Assembly (NCBI GenBank): GCA_963695985.1
Contig: CAVOIC010000009.1
Span: forward strand, 62,001-126,000
DNA length: 64,000 bases
Source: DATBVX01 sp963695985
Lineage (GTDB): Bacteria > Pseudomonadota > Gammaproteobacteria > Steroidobacterales > Steroidobacteraceae
Direction: 5' to 3'
Part shown: piece after piece, positions 42,109 through 53,391 of the stretch
Numbering within the stretch: position 1 is the first letter of the stretch
Layout: the number at the start of each line of letters is the position of its first letter
The notes under the pieces: model-generated
Database searches by the model: none
Seen by the model: the letters and a program-made list of their open reading frames with translations, nothing else
Told to the model about the DNA's origin: nothing
Translations under genes and position numbers: made by a program

Positions 42109-43205
42109 GCACCCCCTCCGATCGCCTTTACAACGTCAACGTCATTGCAAGCGAGGTGCTGCCGACGCCGGAGGAGATCAAGCGCCTGCTGCCGCTGACG
42201 ACGCGCGCCTTTGAGACCGTGTTCAGGTCACGTGGCGTCATCCGTGACATCCTCGACCGCACGGACCCTCGGCTCTTCGTGGTCGTCGGCCCGTGCTCGA
42301 TTCACGACGTCGCGGCCGCGCGCGAGTACGCGCACCGCCTGGCGTCGCTGGCGCGGCGCGTGGAAGGGACGATGTTCCTGGTGATGCGCGTGTATTTCGA
42401 GAAGCCGCGCACGACCGTCGGCTGGAAAGGCCTGATCAATGACCCGAACATGGACGACTCCTTCCACATCGAGAAGGGCATCCGGCTGGCGCGCGAGCTG
42501 CTGCTGCACCTGGCGGAGAGCGGCCTGCCCGCGGCTACCGAGGCGCTGGACCCGATCATGCCGCAGTACCTTTCGGAGCTGGTGAGCTGGACCGCAATCG
42601 GCGCACGCACCACCGAATCGCAGACGCACCGCGAGCTTGCGAGCGGTCTGTCGACGCCGGTGGGCTTCAAGAACGGGACGGACGGCACGCTCAGTGTTGC
42701 CATCAACGCGCTGCACTCGGTGCGCCACCCACATCACTTCCTGGGAATCAGCCAGCAGGGGCAGTCAGCGGTATTTCACACGCGGGGCAACGCGTACGCG
42801 CACGTCGTATTGCGGGGTGGCGGCGGACGCACGAATTACGACTCGGTCAGCATTGCATTGTGCGAGCAGGAGCTGGCGCGGGCGCGGTTGCCGACGAACA
42901 TCGTGGTTGACTGCAGCCACGGCAATTCGAACAAGGACCCCGCGCTGCAGCCCCTCGTCGCGGAGAACTGCATGGCGCAGATTCTCGAGGGCAACCAGTC
43001 CATCGTGGGACTGATGCTCGAGAGCCATCTGCACTTCGGCAACCAGCCGATCCCGGCCGATCTCAGTCAGCTCAAGTACGGCGTTTCGGTAACCGACGCC
43101 TGCATCGATTGGAATACCACCGAACGTCTGCTGCTCGACCTCAACGCGCGCCTGGCCTCGAGCGCCCGTTTCGCTTCGGCACCGAGGCGTTCCTCGTCGC
43201 GCTGA
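42105..43205 (+). CDS. aroG: 3-deoxy-7-phosphoheptulonate synthase, class I (AroG type)
   Basis: This enzyme condenses phosphoenolpyruvate and erythrose 4-phosphate, the first step of the shikimate pathway. The 366-residue protein has VVGPCSIHDVAAAREYAHRL, FLVMRVYFEKPRTTVGWKGL, IGARTTESQTHRELASGLS, PVGFKNGTDGT, and IVVDCSHGNSNKD (metal Cys and neighbours). It starts at GTG 42105, overlapping the kynA stop. The linkage of aromatic synthesis to tryptophan degradation and two EamA exporters suggests a coordinated aromatic amino-acid unit. A TTG seven codons upstream lies inside kynA and is less likely. Confidence 0.95.
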   Translation: MSTPSDRLYNVNVIASEVLPTPEEIKRLLPLTTRAFETVFRSRGVIRDILDRTDPRLFVVVGPCSIHDVAAAREYAHRLASLARRVEGTMFLVMRVYFEKPRTTVGWKGLINDPNMDDSFHIEKGIRLARELLLHLAESGLPAATEALDPIMPQYLSELVSWTAIGARTTESQTHRELASGLSTPVGFKNGTDGTLSVAINALHSVRHPHHFLGISQQGQSAVFHTRGNAYAHVVLRGGGGRTNYDSVSIALCEQELARARLPTNIVVDCSHGNSNKDPALQPLVAENCMAQILEGNQSIVGLMLESHLHFGNQPIPADLSQLKYGVSVTDACIDWNTTERLLLDLNARLASSARFASAPRRSSSR

Positions 43206-44132
43206 TTGGCCAGACGTGTCTCACCACTGCTGATTCTCGCCTTTGCGGTGGTCGCGGTGGCACACGGCGCAATCTTCGTGCGTCTCGCGGGCGAGGCCGA
43301 ACCGCTCGCCATCGCCGCCTGGCGCCTGTCGCTGGCCACTGCCATTGTCGCCCCTCTGGCGCTGGTGTTCGGTCGCGAGGCGTTCACGGGCATCACACGG
43401 CGGGACCTGCTCCTGACTCTGGCGGCCGGCGGATTGCTCGCCGGTCACTTTGCGACCTGGATCAGCTCGCTCGAATACACCTCGATCAGCAACAGCGTCC
43501 TGCTGGTCTCGACGGCACCGGTCTGGGTCGCTGTCATCGGCCGAATGACGGGAACGGTGCAGCTCTCCGGCCTGATGATCAGTGCCATCGGGCTCAGCCT
43601 GGTCGGCTCGGCCATCATCGCAGGCGGCAGCGTCGCGCTCGGACGCCACACCTTGCGAGGCGATCTGCTCGCGTTGCTGGGCGCCGTGTGCATGGGGGCG
43701 TACCTGCTCACGGCGCAGCGGATACAGCGCCGCCTGGCCTTCGGACCTTATGTCGCTCTGGTCTATGCGAGTGCTGCGGCCTGGCTCTGGATCGCGGCGC
43801 TTGCCAGCGGCACGCGCATGAGGGGATTCGAGAGCCAGACCTGGTGGGCTTTCGCCGGCATCGCCGTGATCTCACAAGTCATCGGCCATAGCGGCTACAA
43901 CTTCTCGTTGCGCCAGCTCAGGCCGGAATTCGTAGCTGTGACCCTGCTCGGCGAGCCGATCCTGGCGTCGCTCCTCGGATGGATACTGTTCTACGAGCCG
44001 GTTCCGCCGCTGACCATCGGGGGCGGGCTGCTGGTGCTCCTCGCCATCATGCTCGCGGCACGGGCACAGCGCGCACTGCCGGCGCCGAACGCCGGCGAGT
44101 GCGCCACCACCGATAGCCGAGAAGCGCGGTGA
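43206..44132 (+). CDS. EamA/DMT family transporter
   Basis: This second DMT exporter of the region has 308 residues and about ten spans (SPLLILAFAVVAVAHGAIFV, FATWISSLEYTSISNSVLLV, LLALLGAVCMGAYLL, FVAVTLLGEPILASLLGWILF). No ATG exists near the start. TTG 43206, directly after the aroG stop, is the best candidate. Its last 86 bases overlap the 3' end of the convergent msrQ. It is not a close copy of the EamA gene upstream of kynA, so the two flank kynA-aroG without being a recent duplication. Confidence 0.82.
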   Translation: MARRVSPLLILAFAVVAVAHGAIFVRLAGEAEPLAIAAWRLSLATAIVAPLALVFGREAFTGITRRDLLLTLAAGGLLAGHFATWISSLEYTSISNSVLLVSTAPVWVAVIGRMTGTVQLSGLMISAIGLSLVGSAIIAGGSVALGRHTLRGDLLALLGAVCMGAYLLTAQRIQRRLAFGPYVALVYASAAAWLWIAALASGTRMRGFESQTWWAFAGIAVISQVIGHSGYNFSLRQLRPEFVAVTLLGEPILASLLGWILFYEPVPPLTIGGGLLVLLAIMLAARAQRALPAPNAGECATTDSREAR

Positions 44133-44685
44133 GGATGCCCGCGTAGATCAGCGGTTCGCGCACGTCAGCCTTGACCTGCCAGTAAAAGTGCCACACGCCC
44201 AGGAGGGCGATCACATAGACGGTGCGGTGCAATTTCTGCCAGCGCCGCCCGAGGCGCCGCATCATGCGGTTGGTCGACGTTATTGCCAGCGGCACGAGCA
44301 GCAGCAGGGCGGCGAAGCCGATCGTGATGTAGGGCCGCTTGACGATGTCCTCGAGGATCGCGCGCCAGTCGAGTCCCTGGTCGAGCAGCAGGTAGCTGAG
44401 GAAGTGCAGGCATGCGTAGCTGAAGGCGAACAGGCCGAGCATGCGGCGCAATCGCAGCAGCGAGTTGAGACCGGTCAGCTCGCGCAGCGGCGTAACACAG
44501 AGCGTGATCAGCAGAAAGTTGAGCGTCCACTTGCCGCAGGTGTGCAGGATTTCCTGTACGGGATCTGTGCCGAGTGACTGCCCGGCTATTCCGAAAGCGC
44601 CCGCGACCAGGCTCGCCGCCGGCAGCAGACAGGCGACGAAGAGCAGCGGCTTATAGATGCGGCGGACTTGCGTGTCGAAGTTCAT
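44047..44685 (-). CDS. msrQ: MsrQ, heme-binding membrane partner of MsrP
   Basis: MsrQ passes electrons from the quinone pool or flavin reductase to MsrP, which repairs oxidised methionines in the periplasm. The 212-residue protein has six hydrophobic spans with heme-ligand histidines in LFAFSYACLHFLSYLLL, WQKLHRTVYVIALL and VWHFYW, as in E. coli YedZ. It begins 10 bases after the msrP stop, forming an operon with it. Its 3' end overlaps the convergent EamA gene by 86 bases. Confidence 0.93.
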   Translation of the reverse strand: MNFDTQVRRIYKPLLFVACLLPAASLVAGAFGIAGQSLGTDPVQEILHTCGKWTLNFLLITLCVTPLRELTGLNSLLRLRRMLGLFAFSYACLHFLSYLLLDQGLDWRAILEDIVKRPYITIGFAALLLLVPLAITSTNRMMRRLGRRWQKLHRTVYVIALLGVWHFYWQVKADVREPLIYAGILTALLGYRWWRTRRRSAPAVRAVPVPRA

Positions 44686-44694
44686 GGTGCGCAG

Positions 44695-45645
44695 TCAGAA
44701 GTAGCGGGCGAGGTCCATGCCGCGATAGAGCGATGCAACCTGTTCCTCGTAGCCGTTGAACTTGAGCGTCGGCTGATTCTGGTCGAACAGGCTGGCACCG
44801 ATGCGCCGCTCGCGCTTCTGGCTCCAGCGTGGGTGATCGACTTCGGGATTCACGTTGGCGTAGAAGCCGTACTCGTTGGACGCGGCAATGTTCCAGGAAG
44901 TGGGCGGCTGGGTGGAGCTGAAGCGGATCTCGACGATCGACTTGATGCCCTTGAAGCCGTATTTCCAGGGTACGACCAGGCGCAGCGGCGCCCCGTCCTG
45001 GTTGGGCAGCACGCGGCCATAGAGCCCAACGACCATCAGCGTGAGTGGATGCATGGCCTCATCCATACGCAGCCCCTCGACATACGGCCAATCGAGTACC
45101 CCGTGACGCTGGCCGGGCATCTGCTTCGGGTCGTACAGGGTCTTGAAGGCAACGTACTTCGCCTGCGACGTCGGCCTGAAGCGCTTGATCAGATCGGCGA
45201 GCGGGAATCCGACCCAGGGGATCACCATCGACCAGCGCTCGACACAGCGCAGACGATAGACGCGCTCCTCGAGCGCATGTGGCTTGAGGATGTCTTCGAG
45301 CGTAAAGGTGCCGGTGACTTCCGCCTTGCCGGTGACGCTCACCGACCAGGGCCGCGTGCGCAGCGTATGGGCGTTTGCCGCCGGATCGGTCTTGCCCGTC
45401 CCGAACTCGTAAAAGTTGTTGTAGTTCGTGATCTCCTCGTAGGTATTCGGCGCCTGCGTCGTGCTCAGCGCGGTATTGCGTGTGAACTTCAGCGCAGTGC
45501 CCTGCGGCGCATCGCTACCGAATGCCGGCAGCGAGGCAGCGGCGCCAAGAGCCAGGGCGCCGCTCAGCACTCGCCTGCGGCTGACGTACAGCTCATAGGG
45601 CGTAATCTCAGAGGGACTGATCCGGGGAATATCCGCTCGCTTCAT
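44695..45645 (-). CDS. msrP: MsrP, periplasmic methionine sulfoxide reductase catalytic subunit
   Basis: This molybdopterin-containing enzyme reduces protein methionine sulfoxide in the envelope. The 316-residue form starts at ATG 45645 and has a Tat signal with SRRRVLSGALALGAAASLPA. The catalytic core matches E. coli YedY: NYNNFYEFGTGKTDPAAN, the molybdenum ligand Cys134 in YRLRCVERWSMVIPW, KYVAFKTLYDPKQMPGQ, APLRLVVPWKYGFKGIKSIV and YGFYANVNPEVDHPRWSQ. A longer version from ATG 45765 adds 40 basic residues with no family match and would start in the AT-rich promoter, so I reject it. Confidence 0.93.
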   Translation of the reverse strand: MKRADIPRISPSEITPYELYVSRRRVLSGALALGAAASLPAFGSDAPQGTALKFTRNTALSTTQAPNTYEEITNYNNFYEFGTGKTDPAANAHTLRTRPWSVSVTGKAEVTGTFTLEDILKPHALEERVYRLRCVERWSMVIPWVGFPLADLIKRFRPTSQAKYVAFKTLYDPKQMPGQRHGVLDWPYVEGLRMDEAMHPLTLMVVGLYGRVLPNQDGAPLRLVVPWKYGFKGIKSIVEIRFSSTQPPTSWNIAASNEYGFYANVNPEVDHPRWSQKRERRIGASLFDQNQPTLKFNGYEEQVASLYRGMDLARYF

Positions 45646-45749
45646 GCGCAAAGTCCTCGAGGCACCGACACGAGGATAAGACCGCTGCATCCAACGATTG
45701 ATTTCATCCGCGCCGAGACTTTGCCTGCCGCTACCACTGGGGTCATGCC

Positions 45750-45812
45750 GTTGACGTTTAGACAATTATAATCAATAGGATAGTAGCTATATATGATACT
45801 GATTCTACGCGA
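45750..45812. promoter_or_regulatory. AT-rich island, likely msrPQ promoter region
   Basis: The stretch around tttagacaattataat and the following tatatatgatactg is far more AT-rich than the rest of the window and lies about 110-165 bases before the msrP start. On the minus strand a TATAAT hexamer is present, but its -35 partner is poor. It probably holds the msrP promoter and perhaps a regulator site. Confidence 0.4.
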
Positions 45813-45841
45813 TGACGGCGCGGTGCGAGTCCGCTCGCGGA

Positions 45842-46592
45842 TCAATTCGCAGCGGAAGCGCGGGAAGATTCACTCTCGAGCGGCCAACCGATGTGGACGC
45901 CGATGCGGGCAGCCTCCCGGACAGCGTCCACGTCCGCATTGACCAGGTGTGGATGCTCGCACGCGCCCAGATGAGCGAGATCTGAAGCACTGTTGCCGTA
46001 AGCGGTGATCGGCGTGTCGGGATGGCGCTTGCGCAGGGCGAGGACGCACTGCAGCTTCTCCTCGCCCCGTCGATTGGGCGTGAGCAACTCGCCGTTGAGG
46101 ATCATTCCGTCCCAGCGCACCGCGGTGCAGATCGTCTCGTTGCAGCCGAGCGCGCGTGCGATTGCCGGTACGTATAGATCCGGGCTCGCGGACATGATCA
46201 CCAGGTAGTCGCACCGCTTTCGGTGCAGCGTCAGCTGCCGCATGGCCTGGGCGTGCATGCCCTTCTGCAGCAGTTGGCGAACGAATCTCTCGTTCCAATC
46301 CGCGATCTGCCGGCGCGTGCCGCCGGCCAGGCCTGAGATGATCAACGACTGTTTGAGCTGACCGCGGTCACGACCGCCGAACAAGTAGTGCAGCAGCGCG
46401 CGGGGCATCTGGACAAGCAGGCGCAGCAGCCGCACCGGACGCGGCAGAGCGAAGCCCAGCACGTAAGACAACAGCGTATCGCGTCGCGTTAGCGTGCCGT
46501 CGAGGTCGAAGAGCGCGATCCGCTTGATGCGCGCGCCCGGCATCGGCGCCGCGCTACTCAAGGTGGCGTCTGCGCGCCGACCCGGTGCGATT

Positions 46593-46609
<17 letters not shown>
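45842..46609 (-). CDS. HAD-IB family phosphatase (SerB-like)
   Basis: This 255-residue hydrolase of the HAD-IB subfamily has motif I IALFDLDGTLTRRD, motif II VIMSASPDLY, a motif III Lys in NRRGEEKLQCV and motif IV ITAYGNSASDLAHLG. The cap region is helical and basic (LPRPVRLLRLLVQMPRALLHYLFGG), as in phosphatidylglycerophosphatase or phosphoserine phosphatase-like enzymes, so the substrate is open. The start is GTG 46609, overlapping the end of acnA by 17 bases, or ATG 46543. The position after acnA suggests the same transcript. Confidence 0.85.
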
Positions 46610-49285
<2,676 letters not shown>

Positions 49286-49327
49286 GGTTCCTCCGGGAGC
49301 GCCCTGGCCGGCGCGAAGAGCGGCGAA

Positions 49328-50467
49328 TTATATCGGCATTCGCAGCGCCGGCGCATCGCGCCGGGCTGGCACGCGCCACGCGGGTGCGACCGTGTCGATC
49401 ACAGCGCCGCCAAGGCAGGTATCGCCCTCGTAGAACACTGCGGACTGGCCGGGAGTCACAGCACGCTGGGTCGTCCCGAGTGTCACGTGTGCGCCATGCG
49501 TGTCCCAATCGAGCGTGCAGGCCTGGTCGGCCTGCCGATAACGGACGCGAACCGTACAGGTTACAGGACGCGACGTGGGCAACGGAGTCAGCCAGTGCAG
49601 GGCTGCGGTACGAAATGAGCTGCTCAGCAGCATCGGGTGGTCACGATCCTGCACCACGACGAGCACATTGCGCTCCAGGTCCTTTGCTGCCACATACCAC
49701 GGTTTCTCGGGCCCGCCCACGACGCCGCCGATCCCGATTCCGTGCCGCTGCCCGAGCGTGTAGTACATGAGTCCCTGGTGCCGGCCGATGACGTGGCCAG
49801 CCGGCGATTCGATTGCTCCAGGCCGGGCCGGCAGATATTGAGCCAGGAAAGACTGGAATGGACGCTCGCCGATGAAGCAGATACCGGTGCTGTCTTTCTT
49901 GTCGAACACCGGCAGTGCGGCTTCGCGAGCGCGGCGGCGCACCTCGGCTTTGTTCAGCGCACCGACCGGGAACAGCGTGAAAGGCAGCACCGCCGGATCG
50001 ATACTGTGCAGGAAGTAGGTCTGGTCCTTCGCGGCATCGAGGCCTTTCAGCAGTCGGTACCCGGAGCTGGTGCGCGCAATTCTGGCGTAGTGACCGGTCG
50101 CGAACAGGTCGGCGCCCAGACGGCGCGCGTAGGATAAGCAGACTCCGAACTTGATCTCGCGGTTGCAGAGCACGTCGGGATTCGGTGTGCGGCCGACGCG
50201 GTGTTCGTCCAGGAAGTGGTCGAAAACCTGGTCGCGATATTCCGCCGCAAAGTTGGCCCGGTGCAGGGGGATACCGAGGCGCGAGCAGACGCGCCGCGCA
50301 TCCTGGAAGTCTTCGGCACTGGTGCAGTAGCCTTCATCGTCCTCGTCCCAGTTGCTCATGAACAGGCCCTGTACCTGGTAGCCCTGTTCGAGCAGCAACA
50401 GCGCGGCTACGGCGGAATCCACTCCGCCGGACATCGCGACCATGACAAGGGGGCGGTCTGAGCTCAC
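49328..50467 (-). CDS. mnmA: tRNA 2-thiouridine(34) synthase MnmA
   Basis: MnmA thiolates the wobble uridine of Lys, Glu and Gln tRNAs. In 379 residues it shows the ATP-binding PP-loop VAMSGGVDSAVAALLL, the nucleophile Cys in NPDVLCNREIKFG, KDSTGICFIGERPF with the second catalytic Cys, GQRHGIGIGGV and the C-terminal beta-barrel (PGQSAVFYEGDTCLGGAVI). The start is GTG 50467, matching the family N-terminus. It follows nudJ, as in E. coli (nudJ-mnmA-hflD-purB), on the same strand. Confidence 0.95.
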   Translation of the reverse strand: MSSDRPLVMVAMSGGVDSAVAALLLLEQGYQVQGLFMSNWDEDDEGYCTSAEDFQDARRVCSRLGIPLHRANFAAEYRDQVFDHFLDEHRVGRTPNPDVLCNREIKFGVCLSYARRLGADLFATGHYARIARTSSGYRLLKGLDAAKDQTYFLHSIDPAVLPFTLFPVGALNKAEVRRRAREAALPVFDKKDSTGICFIGERPFQSFLAQYLPARPGAIESPAGHVIGRHQGLMYYTLGQRHGIGIGGVVGGPEKPWYVAAKDLERNVLVVVQDRDHPMLLSSSFRTAALHWLTPLPTSRPVTCTVRVRYRQADQACTLDWDTHGAHVTLGTTQRAVTPGQSAVFYEGDTCLGGAVIDTVAPAWRVPARRDAPALRMPI

Positions 50468-50474
50468 ACCCTCA

Positions 50475-50957
50475 TTATAAGAGGACGGCTGCGCGAGCCT
50501 CGACCTGATCGAGTGGCAGCCGGCTGAGCAGGGTCAGGGGGAACCGTACGCCGGCGAGGTAGTCATCGACACAGCGCAGAACCATGGGCGAGCGCAAGCG
50601 CGATTCGTGGCCGAGAAGCTGGGCGCGGGTCAGCCAGTGCACCCGCAGAATGCCGGCGTCGAGGGGCTGCTGCGTATCCTGATCGCTGACCGTACCGCTG
50701 TACGCGACGCGCAAGAAGGACTTCTGGTTCGCGGGATTCTTCCACAGATAGACGCCGACGATGGCCTGCGGCGCAAACTGCCATGCCGTTTCCTCGAGTG
50801 TCTCACGCGCGACGGCATCGAGCAGGTCTTCACCGTCTTCGACGTGGCCCGCGGGCTGGTTGAAGACGCGCCGGCGCGCCACGCGTTCCTCGACGATCAG
50901 GAATCGCCCGAGCTGCTCCACCACGGCGGCGACGGTGAGCTCGGGCTTCAGTAGCAT
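50475..50957 (-). CDS. nudJ: NUDIX hydrolase, NudJ-like phosphatase
   Basis: This 160-residue NUDIX protein has the box GHVEDGEDLLDAVARETLEE (the Gly near its end replaced by Ala-Trp context), preceded by RRVFNQPA. NudJ (YmfB) hydrolyses thiamine pyrophosphates and nucleoside di- or triphosphates. The residues KPELTVAAVVEQ at the start and the LRVHWLTRAQL region also fit NudJ. It lies seven bases upstream of mnmA on the same strand, the E. coli order. That conserved neighbourhood is the main support for the specific name. Confidence 0.88.
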   Translation of the reverse strand: MLLKPELTVAAVVEQLGRFLIVEERVARRRVFNQPAGHVEDGEDLLDAVARETLEETAWQFAPQAIVGVYLWKNPANQKSFLRVAYSGTVSDQDTQQPLDAGILRVHWLTRAQLLGHESRLRSPMVLRCVDDYLAGVRFPLTLLSRLPLDQVEARAAVLL

Positions 50958-50986
50958 CGTCGAAGGGCTCGAAAGGGGCGCGGCGG

Positions 50987-51487
50987 TCAGCCGCGCATCA
51001 TGCGGATTTCCGGCTCAGGCTCGCTCGCCCGCCAGATTTCATCGAAATAGCTGAGGTACTTGCGGGCGATCGCCGTGTCGTTGAGCTCGGCCATGCCTTC
51101 CCAGCGGCTCGCCTGCAGCCGGTAGACCAGCGCGCGATCATCCGCGATCAGGAACGCAGCAGCATTGTTGCGATGGTCGACGTGAACGTTGCGCAGGTCG
51201 ATGTAGGTGGTAAGGCGCCGACCCATGGCGAGGAAGCGGTTGCCTTCGCGGATCGTGCGCGAGGGTTCGGAGATCAGCACGCGCACGCGCGCGTATCCGC
51301 GCGCCAGTACCAGGTGCTTGACGACTTCCAGAAACGCATGCTGGTCGTAGAGTTGCGGTTCGAGGTCGGGAGTGTAGATGCTGAGATTACGGCGCGCGCT
51401 CGCAGCCACTTCGACCACCGCATGACGCACTTCATCGAGCGAAGTGAGAATGCTGCGCGAACTGCTGCCTTCGATGACGGTGCTCAT
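50987..51487 (-). CDS. conserved hypothetical protein in the purB-mnmA cluster
   Basis: This 166-residue soluble protein begins MSTVIEGSSSRSILTSLDEV and contains an alternating beta/alpha pattern: RRNLSIYTPDLEPQLYD, ARVRVLISEPSRTIREGN, NNAAAFLIADDRALVYRL. The layout resembles a single phospholipase D-like half-domain without the HxK motif, so it is probably not a nuclease. It starts five bases after the GNAT gene stop and is followed by nudJ, so it is part of the purB-nudJ-mnmA operon. Function unknown. Confidence 0.65.
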   Translation of the reverse strand: MSTVIEGSSSRSILTSLDEVRHAVVEVAASARRNLSIYTPDLEPQLYDQHAFLEVVKHLVLARGYARVRVLISEPSRTIREGNRFLAMGRRLTTYIDLRNVHVDHRNNAAAFLIADDRALVYRLQASRWEGMAELNDTAIARKYLSYFDEIWRASEPEPEIRMMRG

Positions 51488-51492
51488 TGATC

Positions 51493-51963
51493 TTATGCGA
51501 TGAGCTTGCGGCTCATCCGCTGGTGAGGAATACCGACCTCGTCAAACACGGGACCCTGGGGAAGAAAACTGTGACGCAGGTAGAAAGGGAGAGCTTGGAG
51601 CTGCGCGTGCAGGTAGACTGATTCGAGTCCTTGACGGCGCGCTTGTGCCACGAGCCACTCCAAAAGTTCGCTTCCCAAGCCCAGTCCACGATAGGTATCC
51701 AGGACTGCAAGGCGGCCAATCTTACCGGTGGGCTCGAGACGGCCTGTGCCAACTGCGTCACGTTTCCCTTTGAGGATAAGGACATGTACGCAGGTCAGGT
51801 CAGCGTTATCCCATTCCTCGTACTCCGGGACGCCCTGTTCGACGATGAACACCGCACGCCGGATCTGCTGCAACGCCTCGCGGTCGCGTAACCAGGTGGC
51901 GGGGACGATAGTGAAATTGGTGTCGATATCAGATCTCGCGCGCGAGTTGCTGCGCGAGACCAA
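51493..51963 (-). CDS. GNAT family N-acetyltransferase
   Basis: This GNAT enzyme of about 156 residues shows ADLTCVHVLILKGKRDAVGTGRLEP (beta strands), the acetyl-CoA site IGRLAVLDTYRGLGLGSELLEWLV, and the C-terminal GLESVYLHAQLQALPFYLRHSF. It is closest in feel to ElaA/YjcF-type acetyltransferases. The start is unclear: no ATG lies near the expected N-terminus. TTG 51963 would overlap the purB end by 35 bases and gives the conserved FTIVPATWLRDREALQQIRR segment. The gene is part of the purB operon. Confidence 0.75.
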   Translation of the reverse strand: MVSRSNSRARSDIDTNFTIVPATWLRDREALQQIRRAVFIVEQGVPEYEEWDNADLTCVHVLILKGKRDAVGTGRLEPTGKIGRLAVLDTYRGLGLGSELLEWLVAQARRQGLESVYLHAQLQALPFYLRHSFLPQGPVFDEVGIPHQRMSRKLIA

Positions 51964-53296
51964 GATACCTTTCCGGCGTGAGCTCGAGCAATCGCTGCCG
52001 TGCCTCCGGCGGTAGCGGCAGGGTAGCCACAAAGGCGTGCAGCTGCGCGCGATCGATGGCTTGTCCGCGCGTGAAGTCCTTGAGCCGTTCGTACCCATCC
52101 GCGATCCCACATGCACGCATCACGGTTTGCACAGCTTCGGCGAGCACCTCCCAGGCGCACTCGAGATCTTCCTCGAGGCGCGCGACGTCCACTTCGAGTC
52201 GTGACAGACCTCGCTGTGCCGCCTGCGTCGCGAGCAAAGTGTGCCCCAGCGCGACGCCGACATTGCGCAGCACGGTGGAGTCGGTGAGGTCACGCTGCCA
52301 GCGCGACACCGGGAGCTTCTCGGCAAAGTGCCGCAGCAGCGCATTCGCGAGACCGAGATTACCCTCGGCATTCTCGAAGTCGATCGGGTTTACCTTGTGC
52401 GGCATGGTGGAGGAGCCCACTTCCTGGGCGACCACGCGCTGGCGGAAATAACCCAGTGAGATGTATCCCCAGAAGTCGCGGCACAGGTTGATGAGCACCG
52501 TGTTGTGGCGCGCCAGTGCGTCACAGTACTCGGCGATCCAGTCGTGCGGCTCGATCTGCGTCGAGAAGTCATTGCACTCCAGGCCGAGCGATTCGACAAG
52601 ACTGCGGCTCACCTTGCGCCAGTCGACGTCTGGCAGACCCACGACATGTGCGTTGAAGTTGCCGACGGCGCCGTTGAACTTGCCGCGAATGCGCACCGCG
52701 GACCAGGCGGTCTGCTGGCGGGCGAGCCGCGCTGCGAAATTGGCGAGTTCTTTGCCCACTGTGGTAGGGCTTGCGGGCTGACCGTGGGTCCGAGCCAGCA
52801 TTGGTGTGGCCGCGTACTCATGCGCGAGCTCGCGCAGGCGCTCGGTAAGCTGCGACATCGCCGGCAGCAGGTGGCGCGAACGCGCTTCGTGCAGCAACAG
52901 CGCGTAGGCGAGGTTGTTGATGTCCTCCGAGGTGCACCCGAAGTGCACGAATTCGAGTTGCGCGGAGGTTGCGCCCGCGTCCTTGAGGCGCTGGCGCACG
53001 TAGTACTCGACCGCCTTGACGTCGTGATTGATGCGCTCTTCAATAGCTTTGACGGCTGCGGGATCTACGGTGGTCGGATCCTGCGCCAGGCGTTCGACTT
53101 CAGCACGCAACCGCTCCGGAACGTTCTGCAGCACCTGCACCCGTGCCGAGGAGCGCAGCATCTGCCACCACAGCGCTTCGATACGCACGCGCTGTCGGAT
53201 CAAACCGGCTTCACTGCATAGCGCGCGCAATCCGGCCAGCTGCGCCGCGTAACGGCCATCAACGGGTGAAAGTGCCTCGAGCTCGGGTGACGTCAT
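51929..53296 (-). CDS. purB: adenylosuccinate lyase
   Basis: PurB cleaves SAICAR and adenylosuccinate in purine synthesis. In 455 residues it shows LEALSPVDGRYAAQLAGLRA at the start, FVHFGCTSEDINNLAYAL, TPMLARTHGQPASPTTVGKEL and the fumarase/lyase signature SSTMPHKVNPIDFENAEGN with the catalytic loop. The protein matches the E. coli PurB class. It heads a minus-strand operon with a GNAT gene, a conserved hypothetical gene, nudJ and mnmA. It is divergent from fumC, another member of the same lyase superfamily. Confidence 0.95.
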   Translation of the reverse strand: MTSPELEALSPVDGRYAAQLAGLRALCSEAGLIRQRVRIEALWWQMLRSSARVQVLQNVPERLRAEVERLAQDPTTVDPAAVKAIEERINHDVKAVEYYVRQRLKDAGATSAQLEFVHFGCTSEDINNLAYALLLHEARSRHLLPAMSQLTERLRELAHEYAATPMLARTHGQPASPTTVGKELANFAARLARQQTAWSAVRIRGKFNGAVGNFNAHVVGLPDVDWRKVSRSLVESLGLECNDFSTQIEPHDWIAEYCDALARHNTVLINLCRDFWGYISLGYFRQRVVAQEVGSSTMPHKVNPIDFENAEGNLGLANALLRHFAEKLPVSRWQRDLTDSTVLRNVGVALGHTLLATQAAQRGLSRLEVDVARLEEDLECAWEVLAEAVQTVMRACGIADGYERLKDFTRGQAIDRAQLHAFVATLPLPPEARQRLLELTPERYLGLAQQLAREI

Positions 53297-53391
53297 GCCG
53301 GTGTCGGGCGCAAGTGCTACGATGCTGCATCATACCGCAAGTGCAGCGCGCAGCCTGTTCCGGCCGCGCTCCGACGCATCGAGGTCTGCGC

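Noticed and set aside
45646..45765. 40-residue N-terminal extension of MsrP
   Set aside because: It places the start inside the AT-rich promoter block, has no family match, and would move the twin-arginine signal away from the N-terminus.
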